Notes: generated by a model from the sequence alone, not told the origin. DNA of 46,507 nt from Methanobacteriota archaeon (GCA_949514915.1 CATFLP010000048.1:1-46507), one strand, 5' to 3'; positions 28,293 to 38,398 are shown, numbered from the stretch's first letter. Numbers and translations: made by a program.

Positions 28293-28300
28293 TTTATATA
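28293..28300 (+). promoter_or_regulatory. TATA box for a probably leaderless transcript of the nuclease-like gene
   Basis: tttatata ends about 21 nt before ATG 28322 in cctttatatagcatatgtaaatcgaacaattATG; no SD is visible. Confidence 0.6.
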
Positions 28301-28321
28301 GCATATGTAAATCGAACAATT

Positions 28322-28840
28322 ATGAATGAGTTACCTAAGATAACAAAATATGAAATTGGCATGGCTGGGGAACTTTTTGTGGCTTCAGAATGTTTCCGTA
28401 GAGGGATTTGGGTGTCAATTACAATGGGCAATCACAAAACAGTGGATTTAATGGCACAGAATCCAAAAAGTGGCGATGTTAAATGTCTAGAAGTAAAATC
28501 AAAAAGTCCAAAAGATGGAGCATGGATTTTTGATATTACAAAAAATGCAAGAAAAAATCTTCTATATGTGTTGGTGGATTATAGAGGATATTTTAGAGAT
28601 CATATTGAAAGAACCGTATCAAATGTAAATAAGAATTGGAGGCCTAAGTGTTATATTATACCGAGTAAAGAAATAAGGAAATATTGGAAGCCAAGTAAAT
28701 ATCATAAAAGCGGAGTAGTCCCATTGTCAAAAATTCGTCATCTAAACAAATATCATGAAAAATGGTCATTAATTTTTGATAATGGAGTTAAAGATGGACC
28801 TTTACCTAAGTCTAAAAGGAAAATAAAATCCAAAAAATAG
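28322..28840 (+). CDS. PD-(D/E)XK nuclease-like protein
   Basis: EIGMAGELFVASECFRRG...HKTVDLMAQNPKSGDVKCLEVKSKS: E...D...ExK arrangement as in PD-(D/E)XK folds; basic C-terminus. Confidence 0.65.
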   Translation: MNELPKITKYEIGMAGELFVASECFRRGIWVSITMGNHKTVDLMAQNPKSGDVKCLEVKSKSPKDGAWIFDITKNARKNLLYVLVDYRGYFRDHIERTVSNVNKNWRPKCYIIPSKEIRKYWKPSKYHKSGVVPLSKIRHLNKYHEKWSLIFDNGVKDGPLPKSKRKIKSKK

Positions 28841-28854
28841 TATGTTTTTAACGG

Positions 28855-28874
28855 GCCGAGACCCGGGTCTCGGC
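28855..28874. repeat. 20-bp perfect palindrome
   Basis: GCCGAGACCCGGGTCTCGGC equals its own reverse complement; GC-rich within AT-rich flanks. Confidence 0.95.
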
Positions 28875-29004
28875 ACTTTGATTAATTTGTACTAATGATA
28901 AATTATGGGCCTGTATCTAAGTTAAATCTGCTAATGGGGGACAGTTAGTAAAACTTAATAGTCTACTAAAATTATGGTTTTTTGATGGGAGGAGTTGAAA
29001 TAAA

Positions 29005-29283
29005 ATGGAAAAAATAGACGAAATAGCCGAGGAAAAAATAAGACTTAATGATGAAGGATTAGCAGAATTATTAATCGAAGTAGCAAATTTTAGACATCCT
29101 AATCTAAAACTTTTACCACTAGAATTAGGTTTTATAAAACCTTATTCCGATGAAATTGATTCAACAGATTCATTTGGTGTTTTAGGGAAAATGCATAGTT
29201 TCACAGTATCAGCTAGATTAGGAAACGGAGACGTCACAAAAACTGTTGCGATATCATTGTTAATTAGCGTATCAGATTGTTAA
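29005..29283 (+). CDS. Hypothetical protein
   Basis: 92-aa ORF preceded by gggaggag SD-like sequence. Confidence 0.5.
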   Translation: MEKIDEIAEEKIRLNDEGLAELLIEVANFRHPNLKLLPLELGFIKPYSDEIDSTDSFGVLGKMHSFTVSARLGNGDVTKTVAISLLISVSDC

Positions 29284-30549
29284 TTGAAATTGGTAAATCC
29301 TCAAGTATGTAAGAATCTTAGCAGCAATGTGCCTAAATCAATATCGTGCATACTTGTACTTCTTTTTGTAACATCTTCATTTGCAGGTTGTTTTACAACA
29401 GAAGAAGAACAAAAAGAATCTCTTCCAAGAATTCATGATTTCTCAGGAGCATCCTCTGAACATATCACTCAACTAGTAATTCGAGCCTTAGATGGACTTG
29501 GTTTAGATGAAGAATCAGGGCCGAATGAAAGAGATCGTGTATTTGTTAGTCTTTGGTACATCGCTTGGATTGATGAAACAGGATTCTATGGGAAAATAAA
29601 TGGACTTTGGACCTTAAATGGTAATTCCGATAATCTTGATTTTACAATGTTAGAAAATGAAAGACCTGTAAATTTATTCATTGTTGGAGAAAATGGCGAT
29701 GGTAAATGGCCAGCAGGATATAAGGGTGCAGAACATATAGAATTTCCAAATAACGTCTATGAAGAAGATGACATTGATTGTGGTGATGAGTATGGATTTT
29801 GTTCACAATATGGTTTAGCAGAAGCTCCACTATATTCTAATCCTAATATTCCTACTTGGAGCGCTTGTAATCTTCTTATGCCATATTGGGGAGAACATTT
29901 TCAGCCAATTGAAGTGGAAGAAAATGAAAATAGTTTAAGACTTATTTATGAAGGAAAATTGACTAAACAAGGGGACTTTGGAGGGAGTTCTAACGGAATA
30001 GGATGTAATCAAGATTATCTTTTCAATGATGGAGTTAGGCGTTCAGTATATCTCAGAGTAGGTTATGAACTTAATTCAAATTATATTGATCGGATTTTAC
30101 AGGTAAGAAACCCTGAGGGAAATCCACAATTTGATGGTCCACATGGTTTCATTGGTGGTTTTGTAATTACGGAATGGCCTAATGCACATCCTCTAAAAGA
30201 ATTCAATCAAATCATGATTAATGAGAGAGGGTTAAATCTTACTTGGAATGATGAAATAGTCAATTTAGAAAAAGGTAAATGGAATTTATTACCCGCTGAG
30301 ATTCCTACTCATGATGTTGTACTAAGTTGGGCAGGTCAGCCAGTTACATTAAGCACATTTGTAGATGAATTCAATAGTACGACAATTACTCTAACTAACA
30401 CTCATTTAGATGATGAAGATAGTGGTTTCTGTCTGTGTATAGTCCATGGTGGAATAGAGATTGGCGGTGGATTAATTCACTATCCAGTAGAAAGTGGTGA
30501 ATTAAGTGAAGAAGCAACACGCAGATTGACAATTAATCCTAATAATTAA
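29284..30549 (+). CDS. Putative secreted lipoprotein, hypothetical
   Basis: Signal peptide plus lipobox SSFAGCF; TTG start immediately after the preceding stop. Confidence 0.6.
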   Translation: MKLVNPQVCKNLSSNVPKSISCILVLLFVTSSFAGCFTTEEEQKESLPRIHDFSGASSEHITQLVIRALDGLGLDEESGPNERDRVFVSLWYIAWIDETGFYGKINGLWTLNGNSDNLDFTMLENERPVNLFIVGENGDGKWPAGYKGAEHIEFPNNVYEEDDIDCGDEYGFCSQYGLAEAPLYSNPNIPTWSACNLLMPYWGEHFQPIEVEENENSLRLIYEGKLTKQGDFGGSSNGIGCNQDYLFNDGVRRSVYLRVGYELNSNYIDRILQVRNPEGNPQFDGPHGFIGGFVITEWPNAHPLKEFNQIMINERGLNLTWNDEIVNLEKGKWNLLPAEIPTHDVVLSWAGQPVTLSTFVDEFNSTTITLTNTHLDDEDSGFCLCIVHGGIEIGGGLIHYPVESGELSEEATRRLTINPNN

Positions 30550-30614
30550 TTGTCTCAAGGAACATTATAATGTTTTGATTATTAGATAAATTTTAATGCC
30601 AAATCATAAAAATT

Positions 30615-31346
30615 TCAATTTATAGCGGTCGCATTGTAAATTATTACAGGAGTCAAGGGACGATCTCTAGAATCTGTATCAACCTCAGATATTGTTGTAA
30701 TCTGTTCACATCCCTCTGTAATTTCACCAAAAACCGTATGTACACCATCTAAATGGCTAGGTGTACTGTCTTCGGGGATAATGAAATATTGGGATCCTCC
30801 AGTATTAGGAGCGCTTGTTTTAGCCATGGAAATTGTGCAAGGTAGGTGCTTTAATCCATTATCTGCTTCATCAGGTACTGTCCATGCATTTTGACCATTT
30901 CCAGAACAGTTAGAGTCTCCAGAAGCTTGTCCATTACAATATCCATACCAATTTGATGCATATCCTCCAGTACCATCAAAATTTTCAAAGTCTCCCCCTT
31001 GTATCATAAAACCATCAATAATTCGATGGTATTGTGTTAAATTATAATTTCCTTCAGAGACATGAGTTTTAAAATTTTCAGAATGTAGTGGTGCAGCAGA
31101 AAAATTAAGTGAAATACAAATAGAATGAATTGAAAATGCATCATCCAAAGAAGTTCCTTGAATGATATTCATTATGACTGTAGAATTATTATTTGTGGGG
31201 CAATCAACTAATTTATTCCCCATAGTTTCTGGATTGTAACTTTCAGAATTTATTTCTTCGGCAGTACATCCAGATAATAGAATTAATAATGCGATTAATA
31301 TCACTTTTATTTGCATGTAGAATCCTATTGTCTTTTTTTTTATCAA
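30615..31346 (-). CDS. Secreted cyclophilin-type peptidyl-prolyl isomerase (lipoprotein)
   Basis: Lipobox LLSGCTA; cyclophilin motifs YHRIIDGFMIQGGDF, SMAKTSAPNTGGSQYFI, HLDGVHTVFGEI. Confidence 0.92.
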   Translation of the reverse strand: MIKKKTIGFYMQIKVILIALLILLSGCTAEEINSESYNPETMGNKLVDCPTNNNSTVIMNIIQGTSLDDAFSIHSICISLNFSAAPLHSENFKTHVSEGNYNLTQYHRIIDGFMIQGGDFENFDGTGGYASNWYGYCNGQASGDSNCSGNGQNAWTVPDEADNGLKHLPCTISMAKTSAPNTGGSQYFIIPEDSTPSHLDGVHTVFGEITEGCEQITTISEVDTDSRDRPLTPVIIYNATAIN

Positions 31347-31434
31347 GTTTTACCATTATATGGTTATTTTTTGATTATAAAATAAGTAACAATAATACAC
31401 CAAGTTTATTTATTACACCATATTAGTATTGATT

Positions 31435-31587
31435 ATGATAAGTTACTTGCTTGCGATGTTTGTAGTGTCTGTTGGAGTTTTGTCCTATGGGTATATGGTG
31501 AATGACAGTGATGAATCTAAAGATTGGTTTCCAATTTTAGAAGAATCTGATTTTATGAATTTAAATCCATTTAGAGATTGGAAATAG
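31435..31587 (+). CDS. 50-aa single-TM microprotein (absent from supplied ORF track)
   Basis: Translation read by hand: MISYLLAMFVVSVGVLSYGYMVNDSDESKDWFPILEESDFMNLNPFRDWK*; TATA-like tttattta about 23 nt upstream. Confidence 0.5.
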   Translation: MISYLLAMFVVSVGVLSYGYMVNDSDESKDWFPILEESDFMNLNPFRDWK

Positions 31588-31634
31588 TATAATTTCTCCG
31601 TTAGGTTCAATGGCTGAATATATCTCGGGGTGTT

Positions 31635-32537
31635 ATGGACTTCAGAACTGCTATGGCTGCAGCGCGTGCAGAGGCTGAGTCTAAACAAAGGAAAAAACGT
31701 AGAGATAAGCAAGAGAAATCCGAAAAGAAGCGATCTAGATCTGGAGAGGATATGGGTTTAGAATCATTTGATCCTGTAAATTATGTTGCTAAAGAAAAAG
31801 CGGACACAGCATCGATGTGGCTTGTTTTAGGATTCTCAATTTCAGTATCATTATTGATGAGGTTTGGCATAATGCCTTCCATGAGTCATGGAGATTCAAT
31901 ATTATGGTTATTGCCTGTTTTAAGTGTCTTCATGTTACCTTCAATTCATAGGTTAGTTATGCCAGAATCATTCGTAGAGCATTATACTAAAGGTACATGG
32001 TTTAAGGCTAGCTTCTTACATATATTTTCGTGGTTGGCAGTTACCCTTTTGCTTGTCAACCCCCCTTTTGGAGATATTGGTTCTCCAGAAGTTGCAGAAC
32101 AATGGACTGTAATTGTAGTTGATGAATATGGTAATTATACATATCCTGAAGACGGACCTACAATGTTAATGGAAGATGGTAATATTAAGAAATTAGAACT
32201 TAATTTAAATTCATCATCTTCAGAAAAAGTATGGTTGCTTTTTGCTGTCAGAGATAATTTAGATGCGAAGAATATTGAATTAAATTTTACATTAAATGGA
32301 GTTGAATTAAATGCCACGAAAGAAGCTTTCAATGTTTTTAGTGAAGCAGGAATTAATGGTACTTGGGAAGAGAGATTAATTGATGTTGATAGAATTGAAG
32401 ATGTTGGTTATGCTGTCGAATTAGAAAATATTACTGAAGGCTTTTGGGATGTTAGGCTTACATTATCTGAGCAAGGAGATCCGTGGATAAATGTGTCCGA
32501 AGAATATGTCTGGACAATCAGAGTATTTACATCTTAA
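31635..32537 (+). CDS. Membrane protein with charged N-terminus, hypothetical
   Basis: Lys/Arg/Glu-rich N-terminus, three or so TM segments, then an extracytoplasmic beta domain. Confidence 0.55.
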   Translation: MDFRTAMAAARAEAESKQRKKRRDKQEKSEKKRSRSGEDMGLESFDPVNYVAKEKADTASMWLVLGFSISVSLLMRFGIMPSMSHGDSILWLLPVLSVFMLPSIHRLVMPESFVEHYTKGTWFKASFLHIFSWLAVTLLLVNPPFGDIGSPEVAEQWTVIVVDEYGNYTYPEDGPTMLMEDGNIKKLELNLNSSSSEKVWLLFAVRDNLDAKNIELNFTLNGVELNATKEAFNVFSEAGINGTWEERLIDVDRIEDVGYAVELENITEGFWDVRLTLSEQGDPWINVSEEYVWTIRVFTS

Positions 32538-33502
32538 ATATTTTTTAGTACTGTAGAGATGTGTGCAGTTAGGGAATCTAATTGTAATTGTTCTCCTCCA
32601 CCTTCAACAAGCCTGAAATCAATTTCTGCCATTAATCTGGTCAGTTCAAGCTTTGCAGGTTCAGTTAGAAAATCAACATCGTATAGAGTTCTATGTAATT
32701 GATTTATGAAATCAGTTCCTGCAAGTCCAAAATTATTCAGAATTTCTTTTAATCTTCTTCTTGCAGCGTGAAAACCATCTTCTCTACAAGCTAAAAGGTA
32801 TTGATGCAATACTTCTGGAGGAGCAGTTGCTGTTGTTTCGTAAACTAATTCTCTTGTTACTTTTTTATTGACCGCAGCAGCAACTTGTAAAGCAGTAATT
32901 GCTTTACGCAAATCTCCTAAACTAACTCTAACTATCGCTTCACATGCATCTTGATCGAGCTCTACTTCTTCACTTTCTGCTACAAATTTTATTTGTGTTT
33001 CAACTTGATCATTAGCTAGTGGCCTAAAACGAAAAACAGCACAACGTGATTGTATTGGTTCTATTATTTTTGAAGAATAATTGCAAGATAAAATGAATCT
33101 GCATGTTGCAGCATGTTGTTCCATAATTCTTCTTAATGCTCCTTGTGCATCATTAGTTAATGCGTCTGCTTCATCTAGAAATATAATTTTGAATGGTGCA
33201 TTTCCATAGGGTGATGTTCTCGCAAAGTTTTTTACTTTTGTACGAATGCTTTCTAATTTTCTTTCATCACTAGCATTCATTTCTAGAAGGTTATTTCTAA
33301 ATTCATCTCCATAAATATCTCTTGTAAGTGCCATTGCAGCTGTTGTTTTTCCAGTGCCTGGTGGACCTGCCAACATAAGATGTGGAAATGTACCATTATC
33401 TGCATATGCACGAAGCCTACTTACGATTGAAGGTTGCCCTTTAATTTCATTTACACTTCGCGGTCGATGCTTCTCCACCCATAGTTCGTCCATCGCACTC
33501 AT
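32534..33502 (-). CDS. rfcS: Replication factor C small subunit (clamp loader)
   Basis: ELWVEKHRPRSVNEIKGQ, Walker A LAGPPGTGKTTAA, FLDEADALTNDAQGALRRIME, SRC motif IQSRCAVFRF. Confidence 0.96.
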   Translation of the reverse strand: MSAMDELWVEKHRPRSVNEIKGQPSIVSRLRAYADNGTFPHLMLAGPPGTGKTTAAMALTRDIYGDEFRNNLLEMNASDERKLESIRTKVKNFARTSPYGNAPFKIIFLDEADALTNDAQGALRRIMEQHAATCRFILSCNYSSKIIEPIQSRCAVFRFRPLANDQVETQIKFVAESEEVELDQDACEAIVRVSLGDLRKAITALQVAAAVNKKVTRELVYETTATAPPEVLHQYLLACREDGFHAARRRLKEILNNFGLAGTDFINQLHRTLYDVDFLTEPAKLELTRLMAEIDFRLVEGGGEQLQLDSLTAHISTVLKNI

Positions 33503-33553
33503 GTAGACTTCCAATCAATAACCCATGAACATTGTCATTAAATTTGTTAATTT

Positions 33554-35776
33554 TTGCGAGCCTTTGATGAATTAAACCCCCTCGCACCTTTGGTGGCAGA
33601 AGTGCGGCTTAGAGTAATCTTGTCAATTTTTTTGATTATTATAATCACATTTTTCACTTATGAATTAGGTGAAGAAGCCATTCAACTTGAGAAAAAATAT
33701 GCTTTCTATAGTGGTTCTTCTGAGTGTGTTGATGCTCCAAATGTTGTTTCAATAGAATTTCAACAATCAACTGTTATTTTGCCATCTCATGAAACATTAT
33801 TGATTCAAGCTACGTTAAAAGATTCTAGTGGCGCAGTTGTGGGGATAGATCCTGATTGGAGTAGTGATTATGGTTCTATTACTCCAATCATTGGTTTACA
33901 GCAAGCCAGATTTACACCTGGAATTCTAAGCCAAACAACAATATGGGCTTGTGCAGGAAGTGTTAACCAATCAATTACAGTTAATGTAATACAAGGAAAT
34001 GTTGAAAACTTGATAATTCAGGCATCGAAAGAAAACTTTTCTGCAGATGAATCAACAATAATAACATTACAAGGAGAAGATATTCGTGGGAACATATTTT
34101 CATTATACCCACAAAAACAAAATTGGACTTATCCAGAAGGCAGTACTTTATCAATATCTAATGAAATAACATGGAGCCCTAAACATATGGGCTGGCATAA
34201 TATTTCAGTACAAGAGTCTGGAATTGAGGCATATTTGTCCTTTAATATCTCACATGGAGCACCAATTAGATTATCCATAATTGGAGATGAAATGTTAATT
34301 ACTTCTGATGAATCGATTGAGTTACAATCAGTATTAGTTGATGCTGATGGAAATCAATGGCCTGTAATTAGTAATTGGAGTACAGGAAATAGTGAAGCAT
34401 CAGAATGGCTCACAGATTTAGGAGATAGAGCAATATTTGATGGATGGACGGTAGGTTCATGGAAGATATTTTCTGAATATACATATCAGAACACTGGTCA
34501 ATTTTTTGCATCTCAATATGACATTTTAGTATCTCCTGGAGAATTGAATCAAATATTATTAGATGGGCACGGAATGACTTTTACTGTTGATGACGTACTT
34601 GATTTAAACCCTAGAGCAATTGATTCAGCAGGGAATCTGATTCAAAATATTCAAATGACTTGGACAATAAATGGACAAGTTAGCACAGGAACATTAGAAG
34701 AAAACGAATATGTATTTTCAACTGAAACAATTGGATTATATGAAATACAAGTAATTTCAGAAGGAGGCAGTGCTTCAATTACATTTGATTTTATTCATGG
34801 TGAAGCAATCAGACTTGTTCTTACTGAAACAGGTTCAAATCAATTGACAGTAAAAAGTGGAGAAATGATTGAATTACTTACGGAGGGTGAAGATCAGTAT
34901 GGCAATCGTTTTGCATTAAATGTGAATTGGAGTTTGACTAATGGAACGGGAGATATGAATCCAAGTAGTAGGGGAATAGGATATTACGATTTTAAACCAG
35001 GTGATGCAAGTGGTTTTGTTATGATGGAATATTCAGGGTTAGGGTTATCTGAACAGATAGTAATTGAAATTAAACCAGGTGATGTCAAGAAACTTAGAAT
35101 TGAATATGAAGGTGAATTAAAGCAAGGAAATACAGTAAGGTTATTGATTTCAGCAGTTGATGATTCAGGAAATATCGTATCTTTTTGTGATGCTAATTCA
35201 GCTATAGTGACTTCAGAAATAGGTTCTGTGATTAGGGAAAATAATCAATTATATTTGAAATTTAAAGGATCGGGTTCAACAACAATTGATGTAGGTTGTT
35301 ATGGCTTTAAAGAAACATTTTATTTACAAGTTGAAGATACAATCTTATGGGGTATATTTGAAGATACACAAAAAGTTATCATATATTCATCATTATTATT
35401 GATGTTAATTATTACAATATTATTAGTAATTATGATTCAGCGTTCTAGAAGAGAATATGAGGAGTATGAAGAAAACCCTCAGTTGCCATTAATTCCAAGA
35501 ATTAATCCCTCTTTTAACATGCCTAATCCTGTAATTCCTCAACTTCCAGTTGCGCCATTGCCGTTACCTCCATTACCGCTCCCTAGGATTGCTCAACCTC
35601 CTCTTCCTCAAGCTGTAGTTCCTCAACAAACAGAAATACCTAAAGTTGAAAGTAATGAAGAAAAATTAGGTAATGCAATGAATTTGCTTGGAGGAACAAA
35701 ATTGACAGTAGAATCTCAAAAAGTGGATGAAATAGATGCCAATGTTATAGAAGATGATGATTTAAGTTGGGACTAA
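33554..35776 (+). CDS. Large surface protein with repeated Ig-like modules, C-terminal TM and Pro-rich tail
   Basis: Repeated invasin/BIG-like segments (G(D/E).{2,6}I.L..EG.D..GN.....W), [22 protein letters not shown], then a tail with [25 protein letters not shown]. Confidence 0.65.
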   Translation: MRAFDELNPLAPLVAEVRLRVILSIFLIIIITFFTYELGEEAIQLEKKYAFYSGSSECVDAPNVVSIEFQQSTVILPSHETLLIQATLKDSSGAVVGIDPDWSSDYGSITPIIGLQQARFTPGILSQTTIWACAGSVNQSITVNVIQGNVENLIIQASKENFSADESTIITLQGEDIRGNIFSLYPQKQNWTYPEGSTLSISNEITWSPKHMGWHNISVQESGIEAYLSFNISHGAPIRLSIIGDEMLITSDESIELQSVLVDADGNQWPVISNWSTGNSEASEWLTDLGDRAIFDGWTVGSWKIFSEYTYQNTGQFFASQYDILVSPGELNQILLDGHGMTFTVDDVLDLNPRAIDSAGNLIQNIQMTWTINGQVSTGTLEENEYVFSTETIGLYEIQVISEGGSASITFDFIHGEAIRLVLTETGSNQLTVKSGEMIELLTEGEDQYGNRFALNVNWSLTNGTGDMNPSSRGIGYYDFKPGDASGFVMMEYSGLGLSEQIVIEIKPGDVKKLRIEYEGELKQGNTVRLLISAVDDSGNIVSFCDANSAIVTSEIGSVIRENNQLYLKFKGSGSTTIDVGCYGFKETFYLQVEDTILWGIFEDTQKVIIYSSLLLMLIITILLVIMIQRSRREYEEYEENPQLPLIPRINPSFNMPNPVIPQLPVAPLPLPPLPLPRIAQPPLPQAVVPQQTEIPKVESNEEKLGNAMNLLGGTKLTVESQKVDEIDANVIEDDDLSWD

Positions 35777-36603
35777 TTATAACTTTCATTTTCATTAGGG
35801 AAATCAAGAGATTTAACATCTACAACATATTTAGAAATAGCTCCCATAATTTCATCATGTAGGTTCAAATATCGCCTTAAAAATCTAGGATTAAATTCGT
35901 GTGTAATTCCAAGAAGATCATGTAATACTAGAACTTGGCCATCTACATTTGGACCCGCCCCTATTCCGATAGTAGGTATAGAAATTTCATTAGTGACTTT
36001 TTCCGCTAATTGTGAGGGTATTTTTTCTAAAACAACTGAAAAGCAACCAGCTGATTCTAATAATTTTGCATCAGCAATTAATTTTTCAGCTTCCGCTTCT
36101 TCTTTTGCTCTAACAGTATAAGTTCCAAATTTGTATATTGATTGAGGAGTTAATCCAAGGTGCCCCATCACAGGAATCCCTGCAGAGATAATTCTTTCAA
36201 CAGAATCAATTATTTCAGCACCACCTTCTAATTTCACAGCGTGTGCACCAGTTTCTTTCATAATTCTAATTGCTGAATTTAATGCTTCTCTTGAATTGCC
36301 TTGATATGATCCAAATGGTAAATCTACTACAATTAATGCTCTGGATGTTCCTCTAACTACAGATGCGCCATGATATATCATTTGATCTAATGTTATTGGA
36401 AGAGTTGTTTCATGACCTGCAATCACATTTGACGCAGAATCTCCGACAAGGATTACTTCAATTCCAGCAGAATCAACAATTCTTGCCAATGAAAAATCAT
36501 ATGCTGTGAGCATAGAGATTTTTTCTCCGTTTTGTTTCATTTGTTGTAATGTGTTAGTTGTGATTTTTCGCACATCTGATTTAATTGACATGGGCCGCTC
36601 CAA
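35773..36603 (-). CDS. panB: 3-methyl-2-oxobutanoate hydroxymethyltransferase
   Basis: [80 protein letters not shown]. Confidence 0.96.
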   Translation of the reverse strand: MERPMSIKSDVRKITTNTLQQMKQNGEKISMLTAYDFSLARIVDSAGIEVILVGDSASNVIAGHETTLPITLDQMIYHGASVVRGTSRALIVVDLPFGSYQGNSREALNSAIRIMKETGAHAVKLEGGAEIIDSVERIISAGIPVMGHLGLTPQSIYKFGTYTVRAKEEAEAEKLIADAKLLESAGCFSVVLEKIPSQLAEKVTNEISIPTIGIGAGPNVDGQVLVLHDLLGITHEFNPRFLRRYLNLHDEIMGAISKYVVDVKSLDFPNENESYN

Positions 36604-36678
36604 GTATGGCGAATATCTTCTTTGGTTTGAATGCCTCGCTTCAGATTTTTGAAATAAAATCTCTATTTTTAGGGATTC

Positions 36679-38358
36679 TTATTCTTCTTCTTGCTTAAAT
36701 TCTTGTATTGATATTAAGAATTCATCTACATCTAAAACTCCATCGCCATTGAGATCTGCAGAATGGAAATATCTTCTTAAAACTGGGCTATCTATATTTT
36801 TATCCAATTGTAATGATTTCATTGCCGAAATGAATTCTTGAAGATTTAAGTGGCCTTTATTATTTGAATCAGCTGCGTGAAAAGCAGCATAAAGTCTTCT
36901 TTTTTCTGCTTCATCAGGGTTTGTGAACATTAATCTAAAAGTATCCCAAGGTGTTATTTCATATTGTACATTCTTCTTTCCATAAGACTGGTAGATAATT
37001 AATCCAATAATTATGGTTGCTATAGCACCAATTAATGCTTTAGATCCCATTAAATATATTAGCCAAATACTTACTATAATTCCTAGAATTTGAATTACAG
37101 GGAAAAATGGAGACTTCCATTTTGGATTATACCAGGAATGGGATTTTGAAGAAGTTCTTAATACAATTACACAACAATTAATCATAATAAAAATCATTAT
37201 TTTAAATCCAGATGCTAGTTTAGCAATGTCTTTTACGGGAAGAAATGAAATACAAAAGCCCATTGCTATACCAGTAAAAATTATTGATAAATGAGGGGTA
37301 TTATATTTTGGATGCACATTTTCAATAGATTGAGGGAGTAAATTATCTCTAGCCATTGCAAATGGGAATCTTGATGTGGCCATTACTCCAGCTAAAGCCA
37401 TTCCTGTAAGCATTGTGATTGCTAAAAATGCTGAAATTTGTGCAAAAGTTTGGCCTGCAACTGAATCTACAAATACGTAAACAGGATCTTCTCTTGCAGT
37501 ATTTTCTACACTAATATATTCTGATGGATCCACTGCAGAAACCATGATAATTGAAAAAATAACATAAATTATAATACTAATTGCTAAAGAAAGCAACAGC
37601 CCTATGGGAATATTTTTTTCAGGCTCTTTGATTTCTCCTCCAATTGCGGCAATTTTTGTTACTCCAGCATAAGCAACAAAAACAAATGCTGAAGTTTCAG
37701 CAACAGAAACAATTCCAGAACCAAATGCATTTTTAGAAAAAGCATTATCCCAATTCATTGGTACAGTAAGTAGCGCTTTAATGCATATTATTGCTAAGAA
37801 AGTTACAGAAACTAAAACTATTGGTGTTTGAACCTTTTTAATTTGTTTTACTCCTAAGATATTTATTATTACAATTAATACCAATAAAACTAATGCAGCA
37901 ATTTCAATATTAATTTTCATTCCAAACATTTCTTCTAAGACCCACAAGTATGCTTTAAATCCAAGTAATGCAAATGCCGATTTAAACATAGTTGTTGCCC
38001 ATAGGCCTACACCTAGAACAGTACCGATTTGAGGGCCAAATGATTTTTCAATGTACACGTAAGCTCCACCAGAAGAAGGCATTGCGGTTGCTAATTCAGA
38101 TTTTGAAATTGTAGCTGGTAGTATTACAATTCCAGCTAGTAAGAATGCTAACCAAATACCTCCAACTGCTGTTGAACCCCCCCCTCCCATTTCTACCATA
38201 GCCAAAGCTGGAATTACAAATAACCCCGTTCCAAGCATAGATGCTAATGAGATAATAACTACAGAAAATAAACCTAATTTTCTTTCAAGAGTTTCCACCA
38301 CTCGTTCTAAGGGGTTAACAATTAATCCAACTAAATCTTTTGGAGTAAATCCCTTCAT
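36679..38358 (-). CDS. APC-family amino acid permease with C-terminal EF-hand pair
   Basis: N-terminal LGLFSVVIISLASMLGTGLFVIPALAM and about 12 TM segments; C-terminal EF loops DSNNKGHLNLQEF and DLNGDGVLDVDEF. Confidence 0.9.
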   Translation of the reverse strand: MKGFTPKDLVGLIVNPLERVVETLERKLGLFSVVIISLASMLGTGLFVIPALAMVEMGGGGSTAVGGIWLAFLLAGIVILPATISKSELATAMPSSGGAYVYIEKSFGPQIGTVLGVGLWATTMFKSAFALLGFKAYLWVLEEMFGMKINIEIAALVLLVLIVIINILGVKQIKKVQTPIVLVSVTFLAIICIKALLTVPMNWDNAFSKNAFGSGIVSVAETSAFVFVAYAGVTKIAAIGGEIKEPEKNIPIGLLLSLAISIIIYVIFSIIMVSAVDPSEYISVENTAREDPVYVFVDSVAGQTFAQISAFLAITMLTGMALAGVMATSRFPFAMARDNLLPQSIENVHPKYNTPHLSIIFTGIAMGFCISFLPVKDIAKLASGFKIMIFIMINCCVIVLRTSSKSHSWYNPKWKSPFFPVIQILGIIVSIWLIYLMGSKALIGAIATIIIGLIIYQSYGKKNVQYEITPWDTFRLMFTNPDEAEKRRLYAAFHAADSNNKGHLNLQEFISAMKSLQLDKNIDSPVLRRYFHSADLNGDGVLDVDEFLISIQEFKQEEE

Positions 38359-38398
38359 GTAGTGTCCATTGAAATTTGATTATTATATTTTTATTCTA

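Noticed and set aside
35041-35080. attcagggttagggttatctg resembling telomere-like repeats
   Set aside because: Only two GGGTTA units within a coding frame; chance composition.
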